The notes below the pieces were generated by a model. That model was not told where the DNA came from. It did no database searches and saw nothing but the letters and a program-made list of their open reading frames with translations. The translations under genes and the position numbers were made by a program. Source: Blakeslea trispora (lineage: Eukaryota > Mucoromycota > Mucoromycetes > Mucorales > Choanephoraceae). Taken from it: 64,000 nucleotides of DNA. The stretch is from assembly GCA_025331445.1 (NCBI GenBank), contig JAIWNE010000005.1, positions 248,001 through 312,000 of the forward strand. The letters run 5' to 3'. The stretch's first letter is position 1, and every line of letters begins with the position of its first letter. Positions 36,062 through 47,680 of this stretch are shown here, piece by piece.

Positions 36062-39000
36062 TTAAAGATCCCATACAATCTCTGTAAGATAAATAATCAC
36101 TGTTTGCCTTGATTCACCCAAGGCGTCTAAATCATCTATATGAAGTTTCAATTGACCTGGCATACTTTCCTTGGTATTTGAAATAGCAATTGAGAGAGTT
36201 AAAGTACTGGCAGGAGCAACTGTACCCATCTGTGAATCTGGATCTAAGCCCGAGATCATAACAATCTCATGAGCAGGGAATTCAGCTGGACCTTCTACTG
36301 TAGCCTTAAAGTGAAGTGGAGCTTTGGATGCATGATTCACAATGCTCAACGAACAGCTTTCAGGCATACAATGAGCATTTGTCAAACTAGTTTCACCAGC
36401 ACCATCTTGATAATAAGTAACTAATTTAAAATCTAATCGTCGTTCACTCAGAGAAAAGGTAGGCGCTTCTTCTAAAACACAACGCACAGGAATAACTTCT
36501 CTTGCTTTCGCTCTCGATTCTTCATCTTCTTCTACAGAACATGTAGTAACCCAAAGTCTGGCCATGATGACACCCGATGGATCAGTCAACTCAGGACAAT
36601 TGCGAGGCAGACGAGACATCTCGTTTGGTGATGCTCTTACTCTAATCTCGATGCTTCCCTGAGGACCAATGGCAATATCTTCCTTTAATGGTGAATTGGT
36701 GTAACGAGACAATACATCCAGATGAACATAGGGTTCTAGCTCAGGCATAATATCTGCACCAATCTCAAAACGCAGATCATCATCTGTCTTGTTATGAACA
36801 ACAAACCAATTGTCGCACAATGCATTCTGTAGAGCAATAGGATGATGGAGGGTAGGTAACACAATCTCACCACTGCTGGAAAGCCTTTCGAATCGCAGCT
36901 CAAACACAGTCATCAAACATTTGAGATGCAAGTGCATTGCATTCGTGTTGTTGCGCAAATTATCAATGCGAACATTAAATCGATGAACGCCAGATGTTTG
37001 GTCAGGCATCTCATGAGGTAACAAAAGACCTTCTACGCGCTGAGTTTTTCGGGAAGGAATATAAAACATCTTTTGCTTGATAGCAACACCATTGCGATCA
37101 AGAGGAGTAAACTGAATGAATTTGGGTCCATGAATTTCATACGAAGCAGGCACGTCTGCAAGATTGCTTATATGGAATTCAAAGCGAGCAGGTTTGTAAG
37201 AGGTACTATGGCCGATCTTGCCCAGGTCAATGTGTCTTGTAGAAAGCTCAGTATGAGAGACACAAAACAGTGCTTCTAGTTCAAGGGCAAGCACTTCCAA
37301 ATTTTGGCGAGTATCAAACAAAACCATCATGCCTTTCAGGGATCCACTTTTGCCTTGAAGTGCCAAGGAACGACCTTCTTCATCTAACTTTTCAGCTGAA
37401 GGACTATGAAGTCGAACACGGATGCGCTGGCCAGGTTGTAAAGCAAGCTGTCCGCTACGTTGAGCCAAAGGTTCTTCTGTTTGTTCCCATTTAATTGCTT
37501 TGACCTTATCTTCATCTACAACAAAGCTGGCTGTAATATCAATGTCACTCATGACGACCAGCTGCATAGGCTGTCCCGATGTATTTGCAATATCCATTTC
37601 GCGCACATACAAGCGAGTAGAATCTTGTTCTGGCAATTCCATCAACTGCAAAGCTGTCTCTTGCTCACTTTCTTGAGAGACAGGGCAAATGTATAGACTT
37701 TCCCATTTAATTGTAGGTAAAGGGTCTGCCTCAAGATGATCTGTTTGATCATCACCAATGTAGCCATGCTGATTTGTTAATTGAGGACTACGAAGCATTG
37801 TTTTGGAAGGTACGGACCAAGCATCAAGCTTTTTGCAATCAACAAATAAGCGAACATCAATAATAAAGATTTCTTGACTATTTCTCTTGTTTGTGACAAC
37901 CAACTTTTCGTTCAACAACCCATAACGATAGGCATTGATACGGAATGTAATCTGAGTTAATGAAGAAGCAGCAGCAACTGAGGCAGGATCGTCATAAGAG
38001 CCACGACGCATATCTGTATCCGAGCCAGACGTACTGAGGTTGGCTGTATTACTCTTCCCCTTTGAATTAAGGTATTCAAGATCGGCATCTCGTCTAGCCT
38101 TAATACCTCTCCAACCATTCAGGGTACCACCACGGCGATCCAGTTGAACGTTGCCTGTCATACATTCTACTTCATAGTCTAGAGGCAATTCACCTGATTC
38201 ATTCCGGATCGTAAACGCACCATAGAACTCCTTCTGCAAAAGATCTGTGTAGCCCAAATTGATCACACGGTCAGATACAGTGAGGTGGGATTGACCAATG
38301 ATTGAAGTAAACTTGACAGTCTGTGTAAGCATTAGCAACATGTCATCGTTCTCAGATGGCTTGTCAAAGATAGAGAATTTAATACCACCCACAAGCTCAC
38401 GGCACTCGTCTGCAGAGCTACCTAGATAGCCCGTCAACAGGTTAGGCTGAACTGCTACCCAGACAGTAGCCATGCCACCTCGCTTCAATGGCATCATATC
38501 AACAAGACCACGCTCGCCTGCCTCATCCATAAAAATAAGAACTTGGTGTGAAAGATTACTCTGACAGGTGAGGAAGACATCTTGGCCTGATGTGTTTTCT
38601 ACCAGCAAAGGCGTCACTTGTGAATACTTGCTTCCAGGATCTACATAGGAAAAGCCTAGATCAAGTACACCATTGACTTCATCAGCCAAAGAAGGAAAAG
38701 TCAAGTATTGTGCACAATGAACTAAACATTGAATGGTAAATGGTTGAAGAGTGCCTGTACGGTTGTTCCTGATAGAAAAGCTATGTAACTGCTTGCCTAC
38801 ACAATTGGGTAGAAGGCTATAGCGAATCTTTTTGGTTTCACCAGGCAATAGCTCTTTTGAATCTTCGCAAGCGCTAAAGTCAAACACTGATGGTTGCTCA
38901 GTGACAATAAAATCAAAACTGATTGTTTCAGTTGATTCGTTTGTGATTTTGACATAAAAAACGGCATGTTGATCTAACTCAATACGGCCACCATCAAAGA

Positions 39001-42000
39001 AATTTCTTTCCAGCTGTAGCACTTCCGTTTCTGCTACTTCCTCAGGAGCCTTTTGATCTTCTGCTGAAGCAGATGATACAGCAACATCCTGCTGAGAAGG
39101 CAAGGGTGTTGCTAAAGTTGTATCAGCACTTAACGGAGCCATATTGGTATTTCCAACAGAAGAAGATGGTTTTACATGTGCATCTACTGCTGTAGGACTA
39201 TCTTCTCTCTTGGTTGATAAAGCATTTGCATAAGCAACATCGTCAGCATAGACCTCAGCAGAGTATACAATGCTCTTACAAACATCTGTGTTCTTGTACT
39301 CATGTACTAGGATACGACCTTTTACAGAGATAGGCTCATGAGCAGCATGCTCATCTTCCAACTGTTCAGTTTGAAAGGGTCTTAGCACAGGCTTAAATGT
39401 GACGCTGATTGTTTTCGAAGCATGTGCATCCAACGGAAACACTACACTCTCTGCCGTCTTTTTAAACACAATAGTATTTGCAGTCAAAGAAGAGGTAGCT
39501 GTGTGGTTAGACATAGCATCTGTGTCTTTTGCATTGACCAGTGAATCTTCCTTCTCTGTCGGCTTCGTATCCACACCCTCCTTTTTGGTGCTATTATCCT
39601 CAGGATCATAACTTGCTTCTATTTTATCCTCATCAATGTTCTTGAGCTTGGCCAGTTTTCTGAGATACTTTTTAATCCTGTCAGGTTGTGCTTTACGCTT
39701 AGCAATTTTAAGTTTCTGCTCAAGGTTTTCGATCTCTTCTTCAGCTTCTTTAGAGATGGTGTTGGTATCGTCTTCTTTCACATCGAACTCAAACTCTGCA
39801 TAATAGCGGCCAAAACTAACTTCATTAGGATCAACACGGACTTCAAACATACGCGATTGCTTATTCGTGTTTGTCAGAACAATAGTCTCTGTCCGTTGAC
39901 ATGGCTGGTCAACCAAACAGATACCAAATGACATTTCAAGCGATTTGATCAAGAAAGCTGAAGGCTTTCGTACTTGTGCCTTTAATAACAAGACTTGGTC
40001 GTTTGTGCGGTCTCTGATATTCTCGATAATCAGCTTTTCCATAAAAGGTCCTGACAAAGTAGGCTCAAACACGAACTCAACTTCGCGCTTACCATAGGAC
40101 CGAACTACACCATAACGACCAGCATCCAAATTGATATCGCCTGATGCAATTGATCCTGATTTTCGAATCGCATAAAGCAAGGGTGTCTCACTTCGGTTAT
40201 GAAGTACTATTGTCTTGGCATGACGCTCATTTCTCTCTACAAGACCAAAATTGATGTTTTTCTGGCCCAAATCCATGACAGAGCGGCAAAGTTGGGAGCG
40301 AACAATGACCTCACGTACAGGGATATCAGTTTGACTAAGGTCAAGCAGATTTTCAAACTCGGTTTGTTCAATGTTTCGGTCAAATTCAATTAGGCGTAAA
40401 AAGATACGAGCATCTTGCTTCTTGGGAGCAGACTGTATATGAGGCTTTGTTGCACCACACGGTGTGATGACCACTATAACCTCTTCTTCACCCTTGGGAT
40501 CCACATCCACAATGGATCTGCGTACAAGAATACCTTTTTCAACAAGACGATCTAATTCGCGACGCCAAGCTAGTTGGTAACGAACAAATTGTTCTTCTGC
40601 AGATTGCTTAGGAAACAAAGGTGGAGATGTCTTGGATCCATGCTCGAGCACTGCAATCAGGTCCTCAAAAGGTACTCGCGATTTGCCAGCAATATCAGAC
40701 CAGTCGAGGTTTTTTCTTGACTTGTACCTGGCAGCTGTAATCCCTAGAGACCGTTTCGTCTTTGCATTTCGCGTACCATAATTGTTGTGCCTGTTTTGAC
40801 TTTCCAGCTGATTTGCTTTAAGCCGCTTTGCACTTGAAGGTGATAAAAGTGATGAAGGAGAAGAACACAATGGAGAACTAGATACAGGATTGCTGCCACC
40901 ATCTTTGTTGTTTTTGTTGCTATCAGCAGCGACATTATTCGCAGAAGTGGTTGTATTTCCCGTAGCAGTTGCAGTAGCAGCAGCAATTCCAGAAGTGTTT
41001 GTGTTCAGAGTGGCAATATGAGAAACATTACCTCTTAGTGATCGATGATTTGCACTCGAATCTGCCTTGTTTACGAGATTCAAAGGATTACTTAAAAGCG
41101 TACCTTTCTTGAGCATTTGACGCTCTGATTTATCCTTTGAAAGATCGTTTTCATTGAGACGACCTTGTTTGTTTAAAAATTTCATGTCAGATTTGATTTG
41201 AATCATTTTCTGTCGATATGATTTAAGGGAATGTAAGGGAGGCAATGCAAGATCCAAGTAAGCAGTAGATGAATGAGTTTGATCCATCTTTAGCTGCCGA
41301 ATTGAGTGACGAAAATGCCTTGCCATCATCAGATCGTTTTTGGTGTCAGATTGATGTCGAACATTGGCCGCTTCAGAATTAACTGATCCTGATTCCGTAG
41401 CTGATTTATTCATGCGGCGATTACTGATAGATTCTAATAACAGCTTTGATCTTCTTCGATTACTATTGATAGAGGAAGCAGATATATCGGCAAGAGAATC
41501 GCCTTTTTCTATAGACTCGGCTGTGATGGATGTAGACAATTTAGAAGAGGATGTTGTATTAATAGATGCAGTAGCCAGCGCAGTAGATGAAGCTACTGTA
41601 GACGCAATAGTAGAACCTAATGAATTACCAGAGGCAATGGTAGCTATTGTGGATGTATTGGCAGTAGCAGAAGCATTGGTACCGCCATTTTCATTACTCC
41701 TGTTTTTGTTGCGTGTATAAATGGCAATGTCCTCAGGCAAGGAGGTTGTGATTTCTAGAGAGAGAGGTCTATCTCTGATATTTTCCACTGTGAATGTGCG
41801 AAGTGAGGGTGAATTGAGAGCAATTGAACCGAAATCAAGAAAGTTAGCTCCTGTAGCAGTCAAAATACGATAAAACAGAGAATGGAAGGTCACTCGGTTC
41901 TTGTCGATATTGTTACTATGCACTTCAACGATCTGATCATTATCCTTGTTTAAGAAATTCACAAGTGTTATCTGCTTGCGATAATCAGGATTGACTTTAC

Positions 42001-44074
42001 GAGGATACAGATCCAACTTGAGTTCTACATAACTCCTTGGCTGAATTGTGATTTCTCCTCTTAGACAATTAAGTACCTTTGAGCTGAACTGAAGCTCTAC
42101 ACGAGCCAATATATCTGAGCGATTGAAGATGTTGATTGGCAAGGACTTAAGTGTGCCTACATCAGTATCGCCAAAATTAATAATTTTTGGAATAGCTTCC
42201 ACAAAGGATGTACAAGTTCTTGCTTTGCATTGTATCACTTTTTTTTCCTTTGGCTCTTCTGTTCGAAAAGTACCATATTCGAGTAAGATGCGAAAGCTTT
42301 TACGGATTAGCTGACCAGCGTTAAAGTCGTTGATAGAGATGTCTTTTTGGGGGCGGTAAGAGACTTGGATTATGCGCTCAGTACCAGGCTTCAATAACAA
42401 ATCTTCAATACGAGTATAGCTTTCTGTAGTACTAAGAGGCACAGCCGCAGTATTAGTGGGGGTGACAGCAACACCTGCTGAGTTGGTATGATTGGTACCA
42501 GTAACTGAGGAAGACATGTTTGTTACACTATCCGTGACAGAACTTGTTTCAGTTATCATGCCTCCATCTACGCTCATCAATCCTAAACCAATATCAGAGT
42601 CAGAGTCTTCGGGTATAGTTGGTGTTTGTGAAGAGAAATGGATGCGAGAATTACTGGGTGAATCAGCAATGAGAAAAGGTGAATAGGCTTCGCTTCCAGT
42701 ACCAATGTGTTCATTATTGTGTGCGCGAAGTAAAGTAGGTGAAGTAGAACGTGAACTTAGTTCACTGCTAGGTCCTGAGAGTTCACTTAATGTTGTATGT
42801 GCAGTAGCAGGTGTACTGAAGCCCGCTGTGCGGCTGCCAGTGTTATTGCTGAATTTGTGTCGCATGGAGCTGATACGGTTGTTAGGTTCTACAATAGCAT
42901 CCCTTTCACTTGCATCTTGTTTGATATCAAAAATGACTTCAGCTCCCTCGGGTATAAAGCGAATTTCAACAGGTGATTCACTGACATTGTTAAGCACAAT
43001 TTGCTGAACGGCCCAGCTGCCAGAAATACAGTCTCCGAAATCAAGCACGTTGCCACTGCTAATCATCAAAGTCTCTTTTCTAAGCACAGATCGAACAGTC
43101 GCATGCATCTTGATCTGTATCACATTACGTGAATCATTGACATTTTCAAGTTGCAAGTCGTAATTGAATTCGCCCACTTCTTTGGGCATGAATAGTATAC
43201 GCACTTGTTTACTTTGATAGCTAGGAATAGGATCATCATTCAGTGGTTCTTTTGTCTCAGCGTCTATAAACTGAAGCCAATCTGACTTGGAGAGATCGAC
43301 GGTATTGAGTATCCAATAGAGATCGATCTCAGACTTGTTCTGTATGCTAAAGTCTTTATAATACGTTTCACCCAAAACACAGTCCTCGAAAGTAAGCCCA
43401 GTTTCTACAGCGTCTGTCCAGAGAGCAGATTGACAGACACTAGCTCTAAATTTAACCGATACTTGATAATCGGCTAAACTCGAAGTTGCCAACACATCTC
43501 TGGCACCTTCTTCTATGGTTGTAGCTGTTGCGCTATAATAGCCGAAAAAGAACAAACTACCAGTAACATTGAACATGCTGTATGTTTCTGACATGTCATC
43601 CAGTATAGTATGCTCAGCGAAATCGTCTTCTTCATCTGTGCTATCAGGCTTTTCAGGTAAGAAAGCCAAAACTAAAGAATGGCTTTGGCCTGGTGCCAAT
43701 TCAATTTCATCCACATGATTGATCAAGTTAAAAAGTTGATTAAAAGGGTACTTCTTAGCTTCTCGAGACCAGTTCACTGTATTTGTTGTAGTATAAACTT
43801 CGAATGTTTCTGGAATACTACGAATATTTTCGTTTTCCAACTGAAAGGCAATCTGGTTTCGCAAGTTGGATCGCATCTTCACTAGAATAGATTGGTCCGA
43901 GAGGTTTCGCAGTTCTATTCGTCTAAGTGCATGAAGGCCGTTTAAATAGACATTGTCCAAAGTGATTCGACCTTGAACATTAGTCAGTTCAAACATGGGT
44001 GCGGCTGCTACGTTTTTGTCGTGGTTGGGTGATGGGACTGTTGCTGAAGAATCGCTTGTTTGAGCATTGTTCAT
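36062..44074 (-). CDS. Giant 2670-aa protein with repeated ASH/HYDIN-like Ig-fold motifs
   Basis: No named family recognised. It is one uninterrupted 8-kb reading frame in a region where most genes have introns. A recurrent pattern of a hydrophobic strand, then DFG/NFG/DLG, then about 15-20 residues ending in N-x-S-type turns, fits the ASH (ASPM-SPD2-HYDIN)/MSP-like fold. Examples are NVLDFGDCISGS (about residue 341), KIINFGDTDVGT (629), NFLDFGSIAL (742), KNINFGLVER (1272), GVLDLGFSYV (1801), RVINLGYTDL (1935) and RHIDLGKIGH (2279). Low-complexity Ser/Thr/Asn linkers lie at about 390-550 and 790-1130. A Lys/Glu coiled coil sits at about 1440-1480. No signal peptide or membrane helix is evident. 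A scaffold role is inference only. Confidence 0.75.
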   Translation of the reverse strand: MNNAQTSDSSATVPSPNHDKNVAAAPMFELTNVQGRITLDNVYLNGLHALRRIELRNLSDQSILVKMRSNLRNQIAFQLENENIRSIPETFEVYTTTNTVNWSREAKKYPFNQLFNLINHVDEIELAPGQSHSLVLAFLPEKPDSTDEEDDFAEHTILDDMSETYSMFNVTGSLFFFGYYSATATTIEEGARDVLATSSLADYQVSVKFRASVCQSALWTDAVETGLTFEDCVLGETYYKDFSIQNKSEIDLYWILNTVDLSKSDWLQFIDAETKEPLNDDPIPSYQSKQVRILFMPKEVGEFNYDLQLENVNDSRNVIQIKMHATVRSVLRKETLMISSGNVLDFGDCISGSWAVQQIVLNNVSESPVEIRFIPEGAEVIFDIKQDASERDAIVEPNNRISSMRHKFSNNTGSRTAGFSTPATAHTTLSELSGPSSELSSRSTSPTLLRAHNNEHIGTGSEAYSPFLIADSPSNSRIHFSSQTPTIPEDSDSDIGLGLMSVDGGMITETSSVTDSVTNMSSSVTGTNHTNSAGVAVTPTNTAAVPLSTTESYTRIEDLLLKPGTERIIQVSYRPQKDISINDFNAGQLIRKSFRILLEYGTFRTEEPKEKKVIQCKARTCTSFVEAIPKIINFGDTDVGTLKSLPINIFNRSDILARVELQFSSKVLNCLRGEITIQPRSYVELKLDLYPRKVNPDYRKQITLVNFLNKDNDQIVEVHSNNIDKNRVTFHSLFYRILTATGANFLDFGSIALNSPSLRTFTVENIRDRPLSLEITTSLPEDIAIYTRNKNRSNENGGTNASATANTSTIATIASGNSLGSTIASTVASSTALATASINTTSSSKLSTSITAESIEKGDSLADISASSINSNRRRSKLLLESISNRRMNKSATESGSVNSEAANVRHQSDTKNDLMMARHFRHSIRQLKMDQTHSSTAYLDLALPPLHSLKSYRQKMIQIKSDMKFLNKQGRLNENDLSKDKSERQMLKKGTLLSNPLNLVNKADSSANHRSLRGNVSHIATLNTNTSGIAAATATATGNTTTSANNVAADSNKNNKDGGSNPVSSSPLCSSPSSLLSPSSAKRLKANQLESQNRHNNYGTRNAKTKRSLGITAARYKSRKNLDWSDIAGKSRVPFEDLIAVLEHGSKTSPPLFPKQSAEEQFVRYQLAWRRELDRLVEKGILVRRSIVDVDPKGEEEVIVVITPCGATKPHIQSAPKKQDARIFLRLIEFDRNIEQTEFENLLDLSQTDIPVREVIVRSQLCRSVMDLGQKNINFGLVERNERHAKTIVLHNRSETPLLYAIRKSGSIASGDINLDAGRYGVVRSYGKREVEFVFEPTLSGPFMEKLIIENIRDRTNDQVLLLKAQVRKPSAFLIKSLEMSFGICLVDQPCQRTETIVLTNTNKQSRMFEVRVDPNEVSFGRYYAEFEFDVKEDDTNTISKEAEEEIENLEQKLKIAKRKAQPDRIKKYLRKLAKLKNIDEDKIEASYDPEDNSTKKEGVDTKPTEKEDSLVNAKDTDAMSNHTATSSLTANTIVFKKTAESVVFPLDAHASKTISVTFKPVLRPFQTEQLEDEHAAHEPISVKGRILVHEYKNTDVCKSIVYSAEVYADDVAYANALSTKREDSPTAVDAHVKPSSSVGNTNMAPLSADTTLATPLPSQQDVAVSSASAEDQKAPEEVAETEVLQLERNFFDGGRIELDQHAVFYVKITNESTETISFDFIVTEQPSVFDFSACEDSKELLPGETKKIRYSLLPNCVGKQLHSFSIRNNRTGTLQPFTIQCLVHCAQYLTFPSLADEVNGVLDLGFSYVDPGSKYSQVTPLLVENTSGQDVFLTCQSNLSHQVLIFMDEAGERGLVDMMPLKRGGMATVWVAVQPNLLTGYLGSSADECRELVGGIKFSIFDKPSENDDMLLMLTQTVKFTSIIGQSHLTVSDRVINLGYTDLLQKEFYGAFTIRNESGELPLDYEVECMTGNVQLDRRGGTLNGWRGIKARRDADLEYLNSKGKSNTANLSTSGSDTDMRRGSYDDPASVAAASSLTQITFRINAYRYGLLNEKLVVTNKRNSQEIFIIDVRLFVDCKKLDAWSVPSKTMLRSPQLTNQHGYIGDDQTDHLEADPLPTIKWESLYICPVSQESEQETALQLMELPEQDSTRLYVREMDIANTSGQPMQLVVMSDIDITASFVVDEDKVKAIKWEQTEEPLAQRSGQLALQPGQRIRVRLHSPSAEKLDEEGRSLALQGKSGSLKGMMVLFDTRQNLEVLALELEALFCVSHTELSTRHIDLGKIGHSTSYKPARFEFHISNLADVPASYEIHGPKFIQFTPLDRNGVAIKQKMFYIPSRKTQRVEGLLLPHEMPDQTSGVHRFNVRIDNLRNNTNAMHLHLKCLMTVFELRFERLSSSGEIVLPTLHHPIALQNALCDNWFVVHNKTDDDLRFEIGADIMPELEPYVHLDVLSRYTNSPLKEDIAIGPQGSIEIRVRASPNEMSRLPRNCPELTDPSGVIMARLWVTTCSVEEDEESRAKAREVIPVRCVLEEAPTFSLSERRLDFKLVTYYQDGAGETSLTNAHCMPESCSLSIVNHASKAPLHFKATVEGPAEFPAHEIVMISGLDPDSQMGTVAPASTLTLSIAISNTKESMPGQLKLHIDDLDALGESRQTVIIYLTEIVWDL

Positions 44075-45923
44075 TATACTCTATGATGCTCAGTAATGTT
44101 TGTGTTGATCTCGAAAATAGATGAGGGAGGCTATTCAGAGAGAAAGACATATGAGTTTCCTTCCTCTTCTACTATATATACAATTCTATCAGTCCTACTT
44201 GAAGTTTATTTACAATGATGACTATAGATAGGGCCTCTTTTCTTTTTTCCTTTGACTTGCGTTCTGTTTAAAGAGAAAAGAAAGAAGAAGTATATATATA
44301 GAGGGGGAGAAAGCAAGCTCTAAACGCCTAAAAGAAAACTAAAGAAAAATGTCAAGGTAGAAAAAGGCCAATCTTGTGTCACGTGAAGTTTGGATACCTG
44401 CAAGATCAAAATATAGAGCTCCATAAATGGGTGATCCGAGCATACGACACGCCTTCTTGTTTAACAGGCTATTGACTGAGAACAGCTTCTCTTTTCAATG
44501 GTTTGTTTGTTTGCATTTCAATGAAAAGAGTTGACTGTGTCAGGTTCATGGATCTGGATTTTCTTCAGCTGCTTCTAAGCAAACTAAATTCGTTTTGATC
44601 GGAGACCAGCATTTACTTTTTGAGCAAACTATACTTGCCTTCTTATTGGCTAAAGTTCACATTCGTATTTACAAGATACTTTTAATCAAAAGCTAAGCTT
44701 GCTTCCAAGATCTTTGTTTTGTTTTCTGTTGACCCATTACAAACCCTATCCTTTTATTCAACTCCGTTGCTTACAAAATGCTGAAAACATTACAAAGCGT
44801 CAGCCCGCTGTTGCTTTTGTGAGCTTTAACTACTGTGCCTTGACATCCAGGGGGATATGAATGTCTATGTTGCTATTATAGTATCATATCTTGGTGCTTT
44901 AGTAAACAACCACTGCAAAACTTTTGAACTGTGTGCTTCTTCGATTCAGATCTATTGTAGGCAGTCAATATGTATCTTTGATTGTACTTGATTTAGCTTT
45001 ACATTTGAGTTGTGTATTTGAAACATGCCGATCGAGAATTCGTTTCACTTGCAAATCTTTGGCAATTGTATTTGTCTTTTCGGACCTTAGTTGTGTGTTG
45101 ATAGTCTTAACAGAATTTTGTCTTTGCTTGATTGCTTTACGATATACTATCTTATGGTATTTCTATATTTATGATGATGTAGACAAAGTGATTGCTCAAT
45201 CTTAAGAAATCCTCCCTCCTTCCGTTCTGACAGCTGCAAGGAGTTCATCTTCAGAAAGACTTAAGAAAAAAAGGAAGAGAGTCTGTATGATTATAAGCAA
45301 AACACAACCGTGGATATGATTAAGTCAGCAGTTAAATGAAAAGATTTACAGAATCCATATAAGAACTAACAGTGTAAGTCCCTAAATGAATCTTTTAAAC
45401 AAACATGACGATAAACATCTCAAAATAACTACCCATTATTTACTAACTCAAAATCACATTAAGCAAGCTTGTTGCTTCTTGCTTAGTAACGAATTTCTTT
45501 GCTCCTCTAGTCAATTATCATTTCTTATTTCTTTCGTTCATTTTTACCTCATCACGTCAGACACACACACACATAAACCCTTAAAGGAATTCGATGAAAC
45601 AATTGTCGCATTATCTTTTGGGCTTCAGTGGACAGTAACCAGCTTTCAGTAAAATGTTGGTCGAAGCACTTTTCTTGTTTCCTTTGCTTTCTTTAATCCA
45701 AGGCCTACAATGCAAGCCATTCTTGTTTCAAAAATATGTGTAAATAAGAATCTTTAAAATAAGCAGGAAAATTAGGTCGTCATACATATCATTTTTACCT
45801 TTGTAACCACTCTATATAGTTAAGTTTGATTTATTTACATGTTATCGAATGGATTTGTGTTTATGTACATGCTTCACTCATTGTATATAAGAAAGTACCT
45901 ATGAGCAATAACACCCAAAACTG
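44075..45923. other. Intergenic, no feature seen
   Basis: About 1.85 kb. The first 300 bp is the likely promoter of the giant gene (AT stretch with TATATATATAG near 44290). A Leu/Val/Cys-rich 93-codon frame at 44924-45205 has no start context or family resemblance. Confidence 0.5.
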
Positions 45924-47680
45924 CTAGGTCATTTGGCTCATATCTTGCTTTTCTCCTTTGCTATGAGAAGGACCAATGTTACAGCATGCACTGTAATCTA
46001 ATGCGACGTACTTCTCATTCATTGCATCTGGTATTTTACCAAATGTTTGAAAATGAAGATTTCTAGATTCCTTCTTTTGCTTCTCTTTGTCTGAAGCATG
46101 AGATGGCTTCTCTTCACCTTTGTTCAGACAATTTTTTGCCATGTAAATTTTCATTTCTTGAGCATATCGTGCTTTGTCTAATTCTGCCTTTTGCTTCCAT
46201 GGTGATCGCTCCTCAGCTGACATAGCATGCCATGTTCTTGAAATACTTTTGCTGATGGGACCCACAGTGGAACCTGGGAATTTTATTGATACCTGTGGGT
46301 AAACCGAAGCCAAATAATGCAAGTAAGCAGACATGGGATGTTTTGGCGCAAATGGATGTTTATATCGCTTCTTCTTCCGACCTCTTGGATCTTTTTGACC
46401 ACTTGAGGATGGCTTTCCAGCTTTTCTTCTTATGGGCTCATGCATCGGGTTTGATTCAATATTATTTGTGGACATAAAATCAACAGAAGATGACGTTTGT
46501 TCTGTTGCTGAACTGTACTTGCTCGACTTTGCAGCACGCTTGGACTCTGCCAGCTCCGCTTTTGATCTTCGAGTATATATATAGTCCGGATGCTTTTTGA
46601 GATGTTCTTGCTTTAGCAATGATGCTTCTTGAATATAACGATTACGCTGATCCTATTGATTCTATTAGTTAGACTTGTCGAGCTTTTGATTTATATATTA
46701 CTCTTACATGTGGTAAGACTTTCCAATTATCACCTATTTCTTTGCTGATTTCTGCTACTGTCATTTTTGGTGAAGTCTGAAGTAGTTTCCTTCGCATATC
46801 TCTATTGAAAAGCAAGTAGGCATTGGGAGGCCTCTTTAATTTATCAGCTTTTCTAGTTTCATTTGATGAGTAGGAAATCGCGCATGACTGATTTTCTTCT
46901 TCAAGCCTAGCGAAAGAACTAAATGGTTCGAGAGTTGAATGAGATATCGATATAGGAGGAACAAATGTGGCCGTAGACGAATCTGTTACAGCTGATATAG
47001 CAGTGAGTAAAGATGGAGAAGAGTTGGTAAATGGTATACGCTGCTTAAGAGCCTCAAGAGAAGCAAACTGCGAAAATGGTCTACGATGGCTACGGCCCAT
47101 TGCTTCTTCTTTCTCTTCTTTTATTGCTTCCTGAATAGCTTCGGGTGAAACTATATGCATTGGTGAATTGCCCAGTATCTCTTCGCAATCCTCATGCTGT
47201 AACAAAAGCGGCAATGGAGGCAGAGGAGATGTTGGGTTTACCGTCTGTTTAACCTTTTCATTGATTATTGTGGTTGACTAGATGATTTATAACATAATTA
47301 ATTTCTTTTCTTCGCATACATTTGATTAGTCTACATTTACGTTTGGATTCTTATTTCCCCATTGCTTGGGAGCTATAGATAGTGATGGATGGGTTATATC
47401 AGTTGGTGTGGTAATTGGAGGTAGACTATAGCCTTCAAATGGAGTATCTAGGATGGCCTCGTTTGGGTTGTACATATCATGCGCATGATTTAGAATAGTC
47501 TGTCATTTAATGGAGAACAATAACAATTTTAGCTGTAGCTACTAAAATGAATAATAACATGAATACCTTTCTTTGATCCAATACATTGGTTATGATAGGA
47601 TGTTGAAATGAAAACTGTAGGTTATCATGATGTACATCTGCTTTAAGCATATGATAATTAAAAAGATTATGTTGAGACAT
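45924..47680 (-). CDS. Protein with two HMG boxes (putative transcription factor)
   Basis: Likely sequence-specific or architectural DNA-binding protein. Exons complement(45924..46652, 46708..47277, 47341..47499, 47567..47680) give 523 aa. The first HMG box is at about residues 236-305 (LKRPPNAYLLFNRDMRRKLL, AEISKEIGDNWKVLPHDQRN, HLKKHPDYIYTRRSKAE) and is split by an intron after LPH. This box resembles the MATA/SOX type. A basic linker (RGRKKKRYKHPF) leads to a second, more divergent box at about 380-450 (KHPMSAYLHYLASVYPQVS, SKSISRTWHAMSAEERSPWK). The N-terminus is Pro/Asn/His rich. It is not flanked by the triose-phosphate transporter and RNA helicase genes that mark the Mucorales sex locus, so a SexM/SexP identity is not supported. 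Confidence 0.82.

Noticed and set aside
44924..45205. 93-aa hydrophobic ORF
   Set aside because: Composition follows the T-rich sequence, and there is no recognisable motif or splice context.
45924..47680. Mucorales sex locus (SexM/SexP)
   Set aside because: The HMG gene has two boxes, and the flanking triose-phosphate transporter and RNA helicase genes expected at the sex locus are absent from the neighbourhood.
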